Of a DNA stretch of 64,000 nucleotides, positions 53,647-61,532 are shown piece by piece; the first letter of the stretch is position 1; every line of letters starts with the position of its first letter. Source of the stretch: Nonomuraea solani (lineage in GTDB: Bacteria; Actinomycetota; Actinomycetes; Streptosporangiales; Streptosporangiaceae); the NCBI RefSeq assembly GCF_900108335.1, contig NZ_FNVT01000009.1:1-64000 (forward strand), written 5' to 3'. Made by a program: the position numbers and the translations under genes. Under the pieces are notes generated by a model. That model ran no database searches. It worked only from the letters and a program-made list of their open reading frames with translations, and was not told where the DNA came from.

Positions 53647-53676
53647 GGTGCCCGGCCGGTGCGCCGGCCGGGCACC
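53647..53676 (+). terminator. Perfect hairpin between the peptide gene and the redoxin gene
   Basis: A 13-bp perfect stem (GGTGCCCGGCCGG / CCGGCCGGGCACC) with a TGCG loop starts 4 nt after the peptide stop and ends 20 nt before the redoxin ATG. It probably acts as a partial terminator or mRNA stabiliser that makes peptide mRNA more abundant than the downstream genes. Confidence 0.75.
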
Positions 53677-53695
53677 TCCGACACGGAGGTGTCCC

Positions 53696-54244
53696 ATGTC
53701 CTTTTTGATCGCCATCGTGGCACTCGTCGGCGCCTTGTGCGTGGTGAACATGGTGCTGACGCTCGGCGTGGTCCGGCGGCTCCGTGAGCACACCAAGCTG
53801 CTGGACGTCCTGTACGAGACCATCGACCTGATGGGCGGCCCTCCCGCGGCGGGCAGGGACCTGGGCGTGGGCGACGTCGCCGGCGACTTCGAGGTGACGA
53901 CCGCCGACGGCGACCGGCTCACCCGGGACTCCCTGCCGGAGGGGACGGTGCTCGCGTTCATGTCGCCCGACTGCGGCGGCTGCCACGAGAAGCTGCCCGC
54001 GTTCGTCTCGTGGGCGGCGGGCCAGGACCGGTCCCGGGTGCTGGCGGTGGTCGACAACCGGTCGGGCGACTCCGCGGACATGATCGCCACGCTGCGGCCC
54101 GTGGCGCAGGTGGTCGTGGACGGCGCGGTGAGCGCCGCGTTCCGTGTGCGGTCGTACCCGACGTTCCTCGAAGTGGCGGCGGGCGGGACGCTGCTGGCGG
54201 CCGCGCCCGAGATCTCCCGGCTGCCGGCCGGGGCGCCGGCGTGA
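53696..54244 (+). CDS. Membrane-anchored MauD/TlpA-like thioredoxin-fold protein
   Basis: A 182-residue protein with an N-terminal anchor (SFLIAIVALVGALCVVNMVL) and an extracytoplasmic redoxin domain. The active site is SPDCGGCHEKLP (C92-G-G-C95), followed by a cis-Pro region in RSYPTFLEV. The ATG at 53696 follows GGAGG. The overall form, an anchor, then VGDVAGDFEVTTADGDRLTR and the CxxC, matches MauD and related disulfide-handling proteins. Its stop overlaps the exporter start by 4 nt. It would act outside the membrane on the peptide, recharged by the MauE-like protein. Confidence 0.85.
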   Translation: MSFLIAIVALVGALCVVNMVLTLGVVRRLREHTKLLDVLYETIDLMGGPPAAGRDLGVGDVAGDFEVTTADGDRLTRDSLPEGTVLAFMSPDCGGCHEKLPAFVSWAAGQDRSRVLAVVDNRSGDSADMIATLRPVAQVVVDGAVSAAFRVRSYPTFLEVAAGGTLLAAAPEISRLPAGAPA

Positions 54245-56058
54245 CCGAACCGGCACCGGATGGGCTCGGGCGCAGCGCGGTGCGCGCCGCCGTGCTGGTG
54301 TGGCGCTCGGCCCCGGTCCACGTCCTCGGCTATCTCGGGATCACGCTGGTGGCCTCGGTCACGCCGATCGCCGTGGCCTGGCTGACCAAGGGGGTGCTGG
54401 ACGGGATCGCGGGGCGGCGGACCGGTACGCTGCTCGCCCTCGCGGTCGCCATCGCCGTCGTCACCACGGCCGCCGCGGCGGCGGCGCATGCCGGGGACTA
54501 TCTGCGTGCCGAGGTGGACCGACGGACGGCGCTGCGCGCGAAGGACGAACTGTTCGCCGCGGTGTCCCGGTTCACGGGTCTGGCCCGGTTCGAGAGCCCG
54601 GCGTTCCTCGACCGGCTGCGGCTGGCCCAGCAGAGCGCGAGCAACCCCGGCAGACTCGTGGACGCCACGCTGTCGGCCGCCCGCGGCGCGGTGACCGCCG
54701 CCGGCTTCGTCGGGTCCCTGGCGCTGATCAACCTCACGTTCACCGTCCTGGTCGTGCTGTCGGCGCTGCCGGCGCTGCTCATCGAGCTGCGGATGTCGCG
54801 GCAGCGCAACGCGATGCTGTGGCGGATCGGACCGGCCGAGCGCCGCGAGATGTTCTACGCGGAGCTGATGGCCACGGCGAACGCCGCCAAGGAGATCCGC
54901 CTGTTCGACCTGGGCGCCTTCCTGCGTCTGCGCATGCTGGCCGAGCTGCGTACCGCGAACGCCGCCCGCCGCCGGCTGGACGGGCGGGAGTTCCGCGTTC
55001 ACGCGAGCCTGTCGGGCGTCTCGGCGGTCGTGGCCGGGGCGGGCCTGATCTGGGGGATCCTCGCGGCCGGGCAGGGGCTGCTCGGCGTCGGGGATGTGGC
55101 GATGTTCGTGGCCGCGGTGGCCGGTGTGCAGGCGGCGCTGAACGGCACGGTGTCGGCCGGGGTGATGGCGTACGAGCACCTGCTGACCTTCCACCACCAC
55201 GTCACCGTCGTGACCGCCGGGCCCGACCTGCCGGTCCCGGCCCGCCCCAGGTCGCTGCCGCCGCTGCGCCGGGGCATCGAGCTGCGCGACGTCTGGTTCC
55301 GCTACAGCGCCGGCCACCCGTGGATCCTGCGCGGCGTCGATCTGCTCATCCCGTACGGGGAGACGGTCGCGTTGATCGGCCACAACGGCGCCGGCAAGAG
55401 CACGCTGGTCAAGCTGCTGTGCCGGTTCTACGATCCCACCCGGGGCACGATCCTCTGGGACGGCGTCGACCTGCGCGACGTGCCCGCGGAGACGCTGCGC
55501 GCCCGGATCGGCGCCGTGTTCCAGGACTTCGTGTCGTACGAGCTGACGGCCGCCGACAACATCGCCGTGGGCGACCTGTCCGCCGCCGACGACCAGGCGC
55601 GGATCGAGGGGGCGGCGCGCGAGGCCGGTGTCCACGACGTCGTCGCGGCCTTCCCGCACGGCTATCGCACGCTGCTGAGCCGGTCGTTCTCCCCCGACTC
55701 CTCCGAGGAGGAGGACGGTGTGCTGCTCTCCGGCGGGCAGTGGCAGCGGCTGGCCCTCGCCAGGGCGTTCCTGCGCCACGACCGCGATCTGATGATCTTC
55801 GATGAGCCCAGCGCGGGGCTGGATCCCGAGGCCGAGTACGAGGCGCACCGGCGGCTCGCGCGGTTGCGGTCCGGGCGTACCAGCGTGGTCGTCTCCCACC
55901 GGCTGGGCACGGTGCGTGACGCCGACCGGATCGTGGTGCTGTCGGACGGCGTCGTCGCCGAGGAGGGCACACACGCCGGGCTGCTGGCCGATGACGGCAC
56001 GTACGCGCGGCTGTTCAACCGGCAGGCCGGCGGCTACCGGGACGAGGTGTCACGATGA
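54241..56058 (+). CDS. ABC exporter (permease-ATPase fusion)
   Basis: A 605-residue half-exporter. The GTG at 54241 overlaps the redoxin stop. About six helices occupy residues 1-330 (VHVLGYLGITLVASVTPIAV, LALAVAIAVVTTAAAAAAH). The ATPase has Walker A GHNGAGKST near residue 380, signature LSGGQWQRLALARA near 496, Walker B LMIFDEPSAGLD near 518 and the switch His in VVVSHRLGT. No C39 peptidase domain is present, so leader removal must be done by another protease. A Ser/Glu/Asp-rich insert (SFSPDSSEEEDG) sits before the signature. It most likely exports the Cys-rich peptide. Confidence 0.92.
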   Translation: MTEPAPDGLGRSAVRAAVLVWRSAPVHVLGYLGITLVASVTPIAVAWLTKGVLDGIAGRRTGTLLALAVAIAVVTTAAAAAAHAGDYLRAEVDRRTALRAKDELFAAVSRFTGLARFESPAFLDRLRLAQQSASNPGRLVDATLSAARGAVTAAGFVGSLALINLTFTVLVVLSALPALLIELRMSRQRNAMLWRIGPAERREMFYAELMATANAAKEIRLFDLGAFLRLRMLAELRTANAARRRLDGREFRVHASLSGVSAVVAGAGLIWGILAAGQGLLGVGDVAMFVAAVAGVQAALNGTVSAGVMAYEHLLTFHHHVTVVTAGPDLPVPARPRSLPPLRRGIELRDVWFRYSAGHPWILRGVDLLIPYGETVALIGHNGAGKSTLVKLLCRFYDPTRGTILWDGVDLRDVPAETLRARIGAVFQDFVSYELTAADNIAVGDLSAADDQARIEGAAREAGVHDVVAAFPHGYRTLLSRSFSPDSSEEEDGVLLSGGQWQRLALARAFLRHDRDLMIFDEPSAGLDPEAEYEAHRRLARLRSGRTSVVVSHRLGTVRDADRIVVLSDGVVAEEGTHAGLLADDGTYARLFNRQAGGYRDEVSR

Positions 56059-56159
56059 CGCCGCTGGTGGGCGTTGGTGTCGCGGTCGTGCTCATCGTCC
56101 GGGTGGTGACCGTGCGGGGGAAGAGCATGGTGCCGGGCGAGTATGTCAGGCGTTCTTGA
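56055..56159 (+). pseudogene. Type I (S26) signal peptidase, truncated after 28 codons
   Basis: The ATG overlaps the exporter stop by 4 nt. The product reads MTPLVGVGVAVVLIVRVVTV, then RGKSMVPG, a membrane anchor followed by the S26 catalytic-Ser motif (R-G-x-S-M-x-P). It then runs into six foreign residues and a stop. The catalytic Lys and the rest (over 100 residues) are gone. The junction near 56137-56146 joins it tail-to-tail to a truncated YceI gene. In the ancestral locus this peptidase probably removed the leader of the Cys-rich peptide. Confidence 0.75.
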
Positions 56160-56415
56160 TGGCGGACACGTCGAACTCGAGCGGGATGGTGATCTCGCGG
56201 GTGACGCCGCAGATGGTCAGCAGGCCGGTCACCTCGAAGGCGGCGTCGCCGACGTGCTTGACGCCGGTGCTGGTGAAGGTGATGTGCGGGTGGATCTCCA
56301 CGTCCAGGAAGTCGCCGGTGCGCAGGTGGCCGTCACGCTGCGGGTTGCCGGTATCCACACCGGACGCGTCCAGCTCCACGTGGACGGTGGAGGCGGCGGG
56401 GCCGGCTGACGGCCT
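56146..56415 (-). pseudogene. YceI-family protein, N-terminally truncated
   Basis: The minus-strand frame reads PAASTVHVELDASGVDTGN, then RDGHLRTGDFLDVEIHPHIT and TGLLTICGVTREITIPLEFD, the C-terminal half of a YceI-like lipocalin-fold domain. The first 60 or so residues, including the usual D-x-x-H-S-x-V-x-F start, are missing; similarity fades near 56415. A GTG at 56377-56379 could still start translation of a 77-residue piece. The 190 bp up to 56605 hold no gene. Confidence 0.75.
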
Positions 56416-56605
56416 GGGCGCCGCTTACGTTGACCGCCGAGGGCCTGAGCGACCGGCAACATCGCCGCCTGGCTGCGCATCTCGTCTGGGGCGCATGGAG
56501 GCGTCGCGCGAATGGGTGAGCCGGGACTGCGCACCGCGCTCAACCCCTGGCCAGAGACCGTCCGCTCCGCGTAGGCGTGGCGGCGGTCGGCTTCGCCGGA
56601 AGCGG

Positions 56606-57214
56606 TCAGAGATCGACTGATTCGCCTGCCGGGAGGCGGGCGTAGTCGGTCTCCTCCTCAAGCCAGGCGTCGAAGTATTCCAGGCCGACCTTGCTGAGCT
56701 GGACGTCATGGATCGGGAACGCGCGGGCCGGCCGTACGTCCCGGACGAAGGTGATGGACTCGCTGATCTTCACCCAGGGGCCGGCCGCCGGGACCAGCAG
56801 GGTGCCGACCTCGTCGGCGGGGACGAAGAGCGAGTCTCCAGGGTGATAGAGGCCGTCCACGATGAACCCGAGGTTCGGGCAGCCGGGCAGCCCGTCGATG
56901 ACCTCGGCGTGCACACCGCCCACGGCCTTCACGGTGAAGCCGGCGGCGGTGAAGGTCTCGCCCGCGGCGACCGCTCCCCCGCCGAGCTCGGCCGCCAGAG
57001 CCGCATGGGTGTGAACGGTCAGCCCGGGATCGGCCGCCCGGGCGGCCTTGAGCGCCTCGACGTCGACATGGTCGGGATGCTCATGGGTGACGAGCACGGC
57101 CGTGGCCCCGGACAGCGCCGCCTCCGCGTCGGAGAAGGTGCCCGGATCGATCACCAGCACCCGGTCGCCGTCCTGGACACGCACACAGGCGTGCCCGAAA
57201 TGCGTCAGTCTCAC
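56606..57214 (-). CDS. MBL-fold metal-dependent hydrolase (UlaG-like)
   Basis: A 202-residue metallo-beta-lactamase-fold protein. Metal motif: LVTHEHPDHVDVEAL (H-x-H-x-D-H). Later ligands are in VGGVHAEVIDG, YHPGDSLFVP and the C-terminal FPIHDVQLS. The small size and start RLTHFGHACVRVQDGDRVLV match the UlaG/RNase-Z-like branch. The start is GTG at 57212-57214. It is probably a cytosolic hydrolase of a phosphodiester or lactone. No operon partner is evident. Confidence 0.88.
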   Translation of the reverse strand: MRLTHFGHACVRVQDGDRVLVIDPGTFSDAEAALSGATAVLVTHEHPDHVDVEALKAARAADPGLTVHTHAALAAELGGGAVAAGETFTAAGFTVKAVGGVHAEVIDGLPGCPNLGFIVDGLYHPGDSLFVPADEVGTLLVPAAGPWVKISESITFVRDVRPARAFPIHDVQLSKVGLEYFDAWLEEETDYARLPAGESVDL

Positions 57215-57249
57215 GCGATCACCCTATCGGCCTCACCGGCAGGTGATGA

Positions 57250-57687
57250 TCAGTGCTCTTCGACCTTGCCGCCGACTTTCCCGCTCAGTTCCTGCATGAA
57301 GGACTTGGACTTGGCCGACAGCGCCCACCGGTCACCGACGAGATAGAGACCCCCGTACATCTCGGCGTAGTCGAGCCACTCACGCTGCCCTGTCGACGTC
57401 TGGAAATCGAGGAACACATAAGGGATCCCGTCGGTGGTGCACTCCCCCTTCCGATAGTCCATGGCCTTGAGGGTGATCTCGGCGGTGCAGCCGATGGTGG
57501 CCGCCAGCTGCTCGACGGTGTACGTCCGTGAAATCCCGCCGGCGGTCTTGGGCCCGTCATCCTGCACACCGCCTCCGGTGAGCATGAGCGCCGAGGCGAT
57601 GGCCAGCAACGACAGGACGACACCGGTCACAGGCGCCGAGGCGCGCAGCGGGCGGGAGAAGCCAGTCACGGTCTTGCCCTTTCTCAT
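57250..57687 (-). CDS. Single-span membrane or secreted protein of unknown function, 145 aa
   Basis: Starting at the ATG at 57685-57687, the protein has a basic N-terminus, one hydrophobic span (VTGVVLSLLAIASALMLTGG) and an extracellular part of about 100 residues. This includes YTVEQLAATIGCTAEITLKA, a Cys pair (GC-x-AE ... KGECTTDG) that may form a disulfide, and a SYLVGDRW-like hydrophobic segment seen as GGLYLVGDRWALS. I do not recognise a family. A GTG at 57730 would add 15 residues. It is downstream of the DUF1996 gene in opposite order on the same strand, about 75 bp away. Confidence 0.6.
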   Translation of the reverse strand: MRKGKTVTGFSRPLRASAPVTGVVLSLLAIASALMLTGGGVQDDGPKTAGGISRTYTVEQLAATIGCTAEITLKAMDYRKGECTTDGIPYVFLDFQTSTGQREWLDYAEMYGGLYLVGDRWALSAKSKSFMQELSGKVGGKVEEH

Positions 57688-57763
57688 GGCTGATACGGCG
57701 ATGAGGCCCGGTGTGGCCAGCCGCCTGGCCACACCGGACCCCTACTGCTTGATACCTGCGGGG

Positions 57764-59788
57764 TCAGCGACAGCGTCTGCCGCTGTTGATGCAGTCGACC
57801 ACCTGCTGCATCTGCTCCTCGTTCATCAGGCTGATGAAGTCGCTGTGGTCGGTGATCGGTTTGTGCAACTCCTCGGGGAAACCGTCCACGGCGTAGTTGG
57901 GCCCCTGCGGCACGTTGTAGACGAGCCGGTGCTCAAGCGCCGGAATGGCCTGGAAGCCCTGCGGGCAACTACCGTCGGCCTGAGGGAAGGTGACATGCGT
58001 CCGGTGGTTGGCGCTGTCGATGTTCTGACCGTCCCAGCAGCTCTGGAAATTGAAGACCCGTACGACCCTGCTGCCTCGCGGGCAGAGCGGATACTTGTCG
58101 GTCAGCTCGCGATTCTCGAACCCGGTGCAGGTCCACCCGGCGTTGGGGTCGGCGCCACCGACTCGGGCGTTACCGGTGATGATGCGGAGGAACTGCGGAG
58201 CCGCCACCACCTTGGAGGTCGGGTTGCCCTTGAAGGTGATCTGCACCTGCGCCGGGGTCAGGATCTTGCCGACGTTCAGGTCGAGACCGCCACCCCTCCG
58301 GTTGGCGTCGAACTCCCGCTGGCCGAGCGCCCTCAGCACGGGCCAGTAGTGCGTGGACTTGTCACCGTTACGGCAGGTGGTACCGGCCGCCAGCAGGCTC
58401 TCGTTGGTGGACTGGTTGTTGGTGGACTCGTTGCCCACGTAGTCGTGCGTGTGCTGCGCGCCGTTGGACACGCCGGGGGCCACGATGACGTTGTCGGAGT
58501 TGAAGATCCGCTGCTCGTTACGCCCGCAGTCGACGCTGAAGGTTCCCCTGGAGCCGTTGCCCTGCGAACGGGGCGTGTTCACGTTCGGCCGCACCGAGCG
58601 GATGTCGACGAAGTCCGCCGCTACGGGACCCCTGGCCTGACCTCCGTTACCGCCATTGCCGCCGTTGTTACCTCCGTTGTTGTTCCCGCCTCCCGGGTTC
58701 CGGCGCTCACAGGTCGCCAGGGTCTGCAGCCCGGCCGGGGCCTGGGCACCGGCGCGCTGGAAGGCGATCGCGATCCGCTCCAGGGTCGCTTCCCGCTTGT
58801 TCTTCAACGGGCCGAGGATCGCGTTCTGTACGAAGTTCGCACCGCCCTGGCTCGCCGAGCTGTCCAGTCGTCGATTGGCCTCGGCGATCTGGGTCTCCAG
58901 CAACTGCATGTTCCGCCGCACCTCGGCCTGGGCGCGAGCGGGAATCTGACCCAGCCGGCCCGCCACAGTGGGGCAGTTGATCTGGCCTACGGCCCCGGTC
59001 TGACCGCCATCGGGCTGACCGTCATTGCCCTGACCGTCGTCATTGCCCTGGCCGCCGTTGTCCTGAGCGCCGTCGTCGTTGCCCGTGCCGTCGTCCTGGC
59101 CGCCGTTGTCCTGGCCGCCATTGTCGTTGCCGGTGGGGTCGTCCTGACCGCCATTGTCCTGGCCGGTGCCGTCGTCGTTCCCGGTGCCGTCGCCCTGGCC
59201 GCCGTTGTCCTGGCCGGTGCCGTCATTGTTACCGGTGCCGTCGTTGTTACCGGTGCCGTCGTTGTTGCCGGTGCCGTCATCCTGGCCACCATTGTCCTGG
59301 CCGCCGTTGTCGTTACCGGTGGGGTCGTCCTGACCGGTGCCGTCATCGTTTCCCGTGCCGTCATCCTGCACCGTGCAGGTGGCCAGACCGTTCAGGCCGT
59401 TCGGGGCCTGGGCGCCGGCCCGCTGGAAGGCGATCTGGATCCGTTGCAGCGCGGCCGCTCGTTTGTCCCTCAGCGGCCCAAGAATCGCGTTCTGCACAAA
59501 GTTGGGCCCACCCTGCCCCGCAGAGGTAGCCAGCCGCCGATTCGCCTCGGCGATCTGGGTCTCCAACTGCTGCAGATTTCGCTCCACCTCCGCCTGAGCA
59601 CGATCGGGAACCTGACCCACCCTGTTCTCCACGGCTGGGCAGGAGATGGCCGGTGCTAAGGCCGTACCCGATGCCCCGTTCGCCGCCGCGTCGGCGGCGC
59701 CGGCAGTGAGGCCGCCGCTCAAGACGGCGAGGGCCGTGAGCATCCCCGCCGTCCTTCTGCGAGTACGGGAGCCATGCAGATGTCTCAT
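57764..59788 (-). CDS. Secreted DUF1996 protein with duplicated helical domain and Asp/Gly/Asn linker
   Basis: A 674-residue exported protein. The ATG at 59786-59788 has GAGAGG upstream and opens a signal peptide (TAGMLTALAVLSGGLTAGAA). Two near-identical helical units of about 90 residues follow, each bounded by Cys: VGQVPDRAQAEVERNLQQLE and LGQIPARAQAEVRRNMQLLE, both with QTIAEANRRL-like and NFVQNAILGPL segments. They are separated by a linker of about 120 residues made almost only of D, G, N, Q and T. A Gly/Asn linker then leads to the DUF1996 domain (about 425-674: HTHDYVGNESTNNQSTNESL, PLCPRGSRVVRVFNFQSCWDG). DUF1996 proteins are extracellular, perhaps cellulose- or wall-associated; function is unknown. 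Confidence 0.85.
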   Translation of the reverse strand: MRHLHGSRTRRRTAGMLTALAVLSGGLTAGAADAAANGASGTALAPAISCPAVENRVGQVPDRAQAEVERNLQQLETQIAEANRRLATSAGQGGPNFVQNAILGPLRDKRAAALQRIQIAFQRAGAQAPNGLNGLATCTVQDDGTGNDDGTGQDDPTGNDNGGQDNGGQDDGTGNNDGTGNNDGTGNNDGTGQDNGGQGDGTGNDDGTGQDNGGQDDPTGNDNGGQDNGGQDDGTGNDDGAQDNGGQGNDDGQGNDGQPDGGQTGAVGQINCPTVAGRLGQIPARAQAEVRRNMQLLETQIAEANRRLDSSASQGGANFVQNAILGPLKNKREATLERIAIAFQRAGAQAPAGLQTLATCERRNPGGGNNNGGNNGGNGGNGGQARGPVAADFVDIRSVRPNVNTPRSQGNGSRGTFSVDCGRNEQRIFNSDNVIVAPGVSNGAQHTHDYVGNESTNNQSTNESLLAAGTTCRNGDKSTHYWPVLRALGQREFDANRRGGGLDLNVGKILTPAQVQITFKGNPTSKVVAAPQFLRIITGNARVGGADPNAGWTCTGFENRELTDKYPLCPRGSRVVRVFNFQSCWDGQNIDSANHRTHVTFPQADGSCPQGFQAIPALEHRLVYNVPQGPNYAVDGFPEELHKPITDHSDFISLMNEEQMQQVVDCINSGRRCR
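59000..59365. repeat. Coding tandem repeat (18-bp-type units) in the DUF1996 gene
   Basis: The linker DNA consists of variant units encoding D-G-T-G-N-x and D-N-G-G-Q-x hexapeptides, including four consecutive near-identical units around 59210-59280. Such tracts change length by slippage. Confidence 0.8.
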
Positions 59789-60027
59789 CCAACACCTCTC
59801 TGCGTCTGCGAATGCGGGCCGGCCCGAAAAGCCGTCAGGCCGCATCCGCAAGGGAGTCGTGGCCGTCGTTATGACGAGATACGCGGACTCACCGTGTCCG
59901 GTTCGACACCAAATAGAAATATGGACGCGGCGCGTGGAGATCTGACGGATGCGCAGCGGCCTTTCGAAGCGCCGGAACGCCCTCCGACACCGGGAATCGA
60001 GGCGGTGCGGGCAGTGTTGTCGTCGGC

Positions 60028-60465
60028 ATGGCAGACGAGACCGTAGAGCTCAGCCCCAGGGAATGGGTGCGCGACCAGACGCAGAAGATCCTCGAAACCG
60101 GCACCACCGAAGGCATCGAGATCCTCGGATCGCCGGTCGTGCTCCTCACGCTGCGCGGCGCCAAGACCGGCAAGCTGCGCTACACCCCCGTGATGCGGGT
60201 GGAGCACGACGGCGCCTACGCCGTCGTCGCTTCCAAGGGCGGCGCCCCCGAGCACCCCACCTGGTACCACAACATCAAGGCGCACCCCGAGTTCCCCTTG
60301 CAGGACGGCACCGTGACGAAGCACTACGTCGCACGCGAGGTCGAGGGCGCCGAGCGGGCCGAATGGTGGGAGCGGGCCGTCGCGGCCTACCCGCCCTACG
60401 CCGAATACCAGGAGAAGACCGACAGGCAGATCCCCGTGTTCGTGCTCGACCCGACGGTCGAATAG
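60028..60465 (+). CDS. Deazaflavin (F420)-dependent nitroreductase-family protein
   Basis: A 145-residue split-barrel protein of the DDN family. Diagnostic parts: [40 protein letters not shown], and [19 protein letters not shown] (the family N-P/H-x-W-Y-x-N-I-x-A-x-P block). The family uses F420H2, which actinomycetes make. The ATG at 60028 has no clear ribosome binding site. The substrate is unknown. Confidence 0.9.
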   Translation: MADETVELSPREWVRDQTQKILETGTTEGIEILGSPVVLLTLRGAKTGKLRYTPVMRVEHDGAYAVVASKGGAPEHPTWYHNIKAHPEFPLQDGTVTKHYVAREVEGAERAEWWERAVAAYPPYAEYQEKTDRQIPVFVLDPTVE

Positions 60466-60483
60466 GCCGAGCGAGCATTGCCG

Positions 60484-60533
60484 GACGCCGAACCCCGCGC
60501 TCGCGCCTTGGGCAAGCGGGGGGTTCGGGCGTC
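60484..60533. terminator. Terminator between convergent genes
   Basis: Arms around GACGCCGAACCCCGC and GCGGGG-GG-TTCGGGCGTC pair with small bulges, in the 73-bp gap between the convergent reductase and metalloprotease genes. Confidence 0.65.
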
Positions 60534-60538
60534 GTGAA

Positions 60539-61378
60539 TCAGGTGGTGCTACGAGGAGACGCGGCCCAGGTGTTGCACGACCCGGGAGCGCCGCTGGTGA
60601 ACCCGCGCGTCATCCAGGCCGCCTGCGTGGGACCCTTGCCATGGTCGTTCTGCGGCCAGACCTCGGCACCGAATTCCCTGAACCATTTCACCATGGAAAG
60701 CCACTCCGCCTCCGTGAAGACCGATCCGCCTCGCATCGTCGACATGAAATTGGCGGAGAAGCACTCGGCCTGCAGTTCGGAGTTGCGGGAGAGCCGCAAC
60801 CTCTGAGCCTTGCCGGCCCTGGAGCCGGCCGCCCAGTAGTAGGTCCAGATCTTCGAGACCTGCTGGACATGGTGGCCGTACTCATGGGCGACCAGCCGCG
60901 TGATGCCCGGCGGGAACGGTCTGCGGAGCTGCTTCTTGCCGATCAGCATGTACATCGTGCGGTCGGCCGAGCAGTAGTAGCCCTCGGCGCCGGTGCTCCA
61001 CCTGCCGCAGGCGGTGTTCACCTTGCGGGTGATGATGCGCAGCCGCGGCTTGGCGAAGGGCATCTTCGCCTTGCGGAACTGCGCGCCCCACGCCTCGTTC
61101 AGGCAGGAGGTCACGCGCGTCAAATAGCGCCGGTACGCGTTCGTGCTCCCGGCCGGCAGGCTGCCGGGCGAGCAGTTCACGTCGGTGAGACGGCCGGTCT
61201 TGTAAAGGCGGTTCGCGGTGGCCAGCGCCTTGGTCGGGGCCTGGACCCCGGCCACGGTCTGTACGGGCCGGGCGTGCGCCTGGTTCGCGAGGGCGGGCCC
61301 CGGAGAGGCCGCCACCAGCGCAAACGCCAGGGCAACGGCTGTCAGTGCAACGGGTCTGTTCTTTGGTGCGTGGTTCAT
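60539..61378 (-). CDS. Secreted neutral zinc metallopeptidase (YpfJ/PF04228-like)
   Basis: A 279-residue exported protein. The signal peptide has a hydrophobic core ALTAVALAFALVAASPGPA with AxA cleavage. The zinc motif is LVAHEYGHHVQ (HEXXH), and the third ligand is probably the Glu in NSELQAECFSANFM. Preceding blocks such as YYCSADRTMYMLI and the late GGSVFTEAEWLSMVKWFREF fit the neutral zinc metallopeptidase group. It has several Cys, likely in disulfides. It is transcribed toward the reductase and away from the pheA gene. Confidence 0.85.
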   Translation of the reverse strand: MNHAPKNRPVALTAVALAFALVAASPGPALANQAHARPVQTVAGVQAPTKALATANRLYKTGRLTDVNCSPGSLPAGSTNAYRRYLTRVTSCLNEAWGAQFRKAKMPFAKPRLRIITRKVNTACGRWSTGAEGYYCSADRTMYMLIGKKQLRRPFPPGITRLVAHEYGHHVQQVSKIWTYYWAAGSRAGKAQRLRLSRNSELQAECFSANFMSTMRGGSVFTEAEWLSMVKWFREFGAEVWPQNDHGKGPTQAAWMTRGFTSGAPGSCNTWAASPRSTT

Positions 61379-61532
61379 ATGCCACCAAAGACTAAGTCAA
61401 AGCTGGACATACTCGGTGTCAAAATGTTGGTCAAATCATGGCGCACCTCGTAAATCAGGACCTGCCGGGCGCCTTTACAAAGTAGATTCACAGGTGGCCG
61501 GCCGTGACCCGGCCGCGTGGGAAAATGCTGGT

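Noticed and set aside
57461-59659. Plus-strand ORF of 732 codons opposite the DUF1996 gene
   Set aside because: Its hydrophobic V/A/L repeats are the antisense of the Asp/Gly/Asn linker; the minus frame has signal peptide, Cys pattern and domain.
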